Of a stretch of 6,286 nt of DNA, positions 4,280 to 6,286 are shown in pieces. Both the position numbers and the translations under genes were made by a program. Origin of the DNA: Roseburia sp. (GTDB lineage: Bacteria; Bacillota_A; Clostridia; Lachnospirales; Lachnospiraceae); NCBI GenBank assembly GCA_017547315.1, contig JAFYQA010000171.1:1-6286 (forward strand), read 5' to 3'. Each line of letters opens with the position of its first letter. The first letter of the stretch is position 1. The notes under the pieces were generated by a model that did no database searches, was not told where the DNA came from, and saw nothing but the letters and a program-made list of their open reading frames with translations.

Positions 4280-6286
4280 CTAATCATGAACTCGTTTAAA
4301 TATCAAAATCACCTTAAACAAATCTCCATCCACAACTAAATCAAGTTGTCCGTGCATCAGCTCCATCAGACTTTGTGCGATAGAAAGCCCTAACCCACTA
4401 CCTTCCGTATGGCGAGATTCATCTCCCCTTACAAAACGTTCCATCAACTCTTCACTCGTAATATTTAACGGATACTTAGAAGTATTTCTAAAAGTTATGT
4501 AAACCTCTTCTTCCGTCGCCTCTAAGTTAATATATACACGAGTGTTTGGCTGTGCATATTTGCAGATATTATTCATCAAATTATCAATGACACGCCAGAA
4601 ATGTCTGCCATCCGCATTAATATAAATTGGTTCTTCCGGTTTCTTAATAATTAATTCCAAATCCTGTGCTGCTGTTTTTTCCTCAAACTCACCCACTGTC
4701 TGCACCATGAAAACACCTGCTTCTAACATTTCAAATCCAACCGGAAGTGTTCCGGCAGATGCTTTTGAAGCTTCCATTAAATCTTCCAGTAACTTCTTAA
4801 GGCGTTTGGACTGTCGCTCTAATACCTCTAAGTACTCTACAATTTTTATATTATCTACTTCTTCTTTTTGCATCAAGTCAACATAATTGATAATTGAGGT
4901 TAATGGCGTCTTAATGTCGTGAGATACGTTCGTAATAAGTTCTGTTTTGAATCGCTCACTCTTCATGCGCTCTTCTACTGCAAGCGCAAGCCCTTCACTC
5001 ACACTATTTAAATTCTCACCATGACTCTTAAAGTCCCAGAATAACCCTGTTGTGTCTACACGATAGGTCAGGTTACCTTTTGCCATGTGTTCTCCGGCTT
5101 CTTTTAATTTTTTAAGTTGAGAAACGGCACTTAATGCAAGAAGCAACACAGCAACTGTCTTAATTGCAAGTACGAGTAATCCCAATGCACCTTCCTCCAT
5201 CATGATTAAGAAAATGAAGAAATCAACAATGGCATTCACACCTACCACCATAACCGCTTTCAACGTCAGGCTCGTATGATCTGCCACAAAGCCGACAGCC
5301 TGTTTCATGCCGCCGAATAAGTTACTAATAATCCAGTAACAAATAGTATTTTTCCAGAAGATTCCGAGTTTCATTCGGGTAATTACTTCTAATCCCGCCG
5401 CTGTCAGGAGCAATCCCGCAAAGAGCACTAACGTAATCATGACTATAATCCAAAGTACCTCGTCTAACCCCGCAATTTCCCATGATGCCTGATCTGCCAG
5501 CGTTATACAAAACATCTCTGCAAACACAAATACTGTGGCATAAATTTCAAGCGGTACGCGGTTAAACCATGACTGCACCAACTCGTTCTGTCCCTTTTTA
5601 TGTCCCGCTGCACAGCAGAGGAAAATGAACGACGCTGCAAACACTGCCAGGCAAACAAAGAAGATAGCAAACACCTGATAACGCATGCTATAAAGCGTAC
5701 CAAACACGACCTGATATTGTCTGAATAAGTCCGTTTCGCCAGCAGGCAAATCCGTAACATATACATATCCGTCATCGTGATATGACAGAACAAAATACGA
5801 CGTCGATTTCATATTTGCAGGTTTTACATATACATACAATTCACCGTACTCGTTAATCATCATACGCACTTCTTTGTTCAGATTTTTCGTAGCACTCTCG
5901 ACATCTAACGCCGTACAGGAAAATTCTACACCGGAAGTCGTCGCTGTTATATAGTGACTGCCTCTATCTACCGCTAAATTGTCCCCCATAAGTGTTGCCA
6001 CCGTCGAATCCGTGACCATTTCGGTATTCTCATAAACTTCCTGTCTGGTAGTAAACTCCATGTTAGCCCAATTTTCGATGCCAAGTAACGTACCTTCCAA
6101 CCACGAGAAATCTATTCCATCATTGCCTGCTTTCTCATGAAGTGCATTTAAAAACTCAAGAACACTTACCGTATCTGCATCGGCTGTAACCGAAATCTCT
6201 AACACAGCATCATACTGATGCTCCCCAAATTCCGCATGCATATTATCTTCCAGCTTATATTTACCGTATTCTTTTTCAAATACAAA
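4280..6286 (-). CDS. Membrane sensor histidine kinase, N-terminus off window
   Basis: The frame is open to the right edge and 668 residues are visible. The ATG at 6241 is not a convincing start, since 15 in-frame codons precede it without a stop. Counting from that Met, residues 1-180 look like an extracytoplasmic sensor region of no family I recognise. Hydrophobic segments follow at about 185-211, 231-250, 262-284, 325-350 and 352-372. A HAMP-like linker (375-425) leads to the phosphoacceptor region NVSHDIKTPLTSI with H441. The ATPase domain has N-box N554/N557/N558/K561, F-box F603 and G2 loop GSGLGLS (614-620). The usual G1 box DxGxG is replaced by FRNTSK (585-590), a variant I associate with clostridial VanS-like kinases; the remaining motifs look active. 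No response regulator is visible; one probably lies upstream beyond the edge. Gene end is the TAG at 4282-4280, and no clear terminator follows. Confidence 0.93.
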   Translation of the reverse strand, partial: FVFEKEYGKYKLEDNMHAEFGEHQYDAVLEISVTADADTVSVLEFLNALHEKAGNDGIDFSWLEGTLLGIENWANMEFTTRQEVYENTEMVTDSTVATLMGDNLAVDRGSHYITATTSGVEFSCTALDVESATKNLNKEVRMMINEYGELYVYVKPANMKSTSYFVLSYHDDGYVYVTDLPAGETDLFRQYQVVFGTLYSMRYQVFAIFFVCLAVFAASFIFLCCAAGHKKGQNELVQSWFNRVPLEIYATVFVFAEMFCITLADQASWEIAGLDEVLWIIVMITLVLFAGLLLTAAGLEVITRMKLGIFWKNTICYWIISNLFGGMKQAVGFVADHTSLTLKAVMVVGVNAIVDFFIFLIMMEEGALGLLVLAIKTVAVLLLALSAVSQLKKLKEAGEHMAKGNLTYRVDTTGLFWDFKSHGENLNSVSEGLALAVEERMKSERFKTELITNVSHDIKTPLTSIINYVDLMQKEEVDNIKIVEYLEVLERQSKRLKKLLEDLMEASKASAGTLPVGFEMLEAGVFMVQTVGEFEEKTAAQDLELIIKKPEEPIYINADGRHFWRVIDNLMNNICKYAQPNTRVYINLEATEEEVYITFRNTSKYPLNITSEELMERFVRGDESRHTEGSGLGLSIAQSLMELMHGQLDLVVDGDLFKVILIFKRVHD

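Noticed and set aside
5325..5793. Minus-strand 61- and 96-codon frames within the kinase gene
   Set aside because: They are shadows of the kinase frame, which carries the membrane segments here.

Overview
The window looks like chromosome from a low-to-moderate GC Firmicute, most likely a gut-type clostridium (Lachnospiraceae or a close relative). The reasons are the AT-rich intergenic DNA, strong GGAGG-type ribosome binding sites, an SdpR-type ArsR repressor next to an ABC exporter, and the style of the histidine kinase. This placement is from memory of protein families, not from a search. Every supported gene lies on the minus strand, so the biological reading order runs from high to low coordinates.

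In that order: (1) 6286-4280 is a multi-pass membrane sensor histidine kinase whose N-terminus lies off the window. It is probably the last gene of a two-component operon. (2) 4279-4005 is an intergenic stretch with a good extended -10 promoter and a leader that can fold into a three-way-junction-like structure. (3) 4004-2598 is a full-length PurF-family protein of 468 aa. Its phosphoribosyltransferase half and iron-sulfur ligand cysteines are intact, but all the glutaminase residues I can align have changed, including the nucleophilic cysteine. (4) 2522-2481 is a strong intrinsic terminator. (5) 2489-2434 is a compact promoter/operator whose -35 overlaps the terminator tail. (6) 2395-1 is a translationally overlapping operon: SdpR/ArsR-like repressor, ABC ATPase, and a large ABC permease cut by the left edge.

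The repressor, ATPase and permease overlap by 14-17 nt and so should be translated together. A 13-bp-arm palindrome covers the predicted -10 and start site of this operon, and its 22-bp core recurs inside the upstream terminator hairpin. This suggests autoregulation by the small repressor through two operators. The PurF-like gene is a separate unit between the kinase and the exporter operon, with no evident functional link to either.

The items most worth following up are the glutaminase-dead PurF paralogue, its structured leader, and the terminator hairpin that doubles as a candidate operator. No mobile elements, CRISPR arrays, tRNAs or rRNAs were seen.
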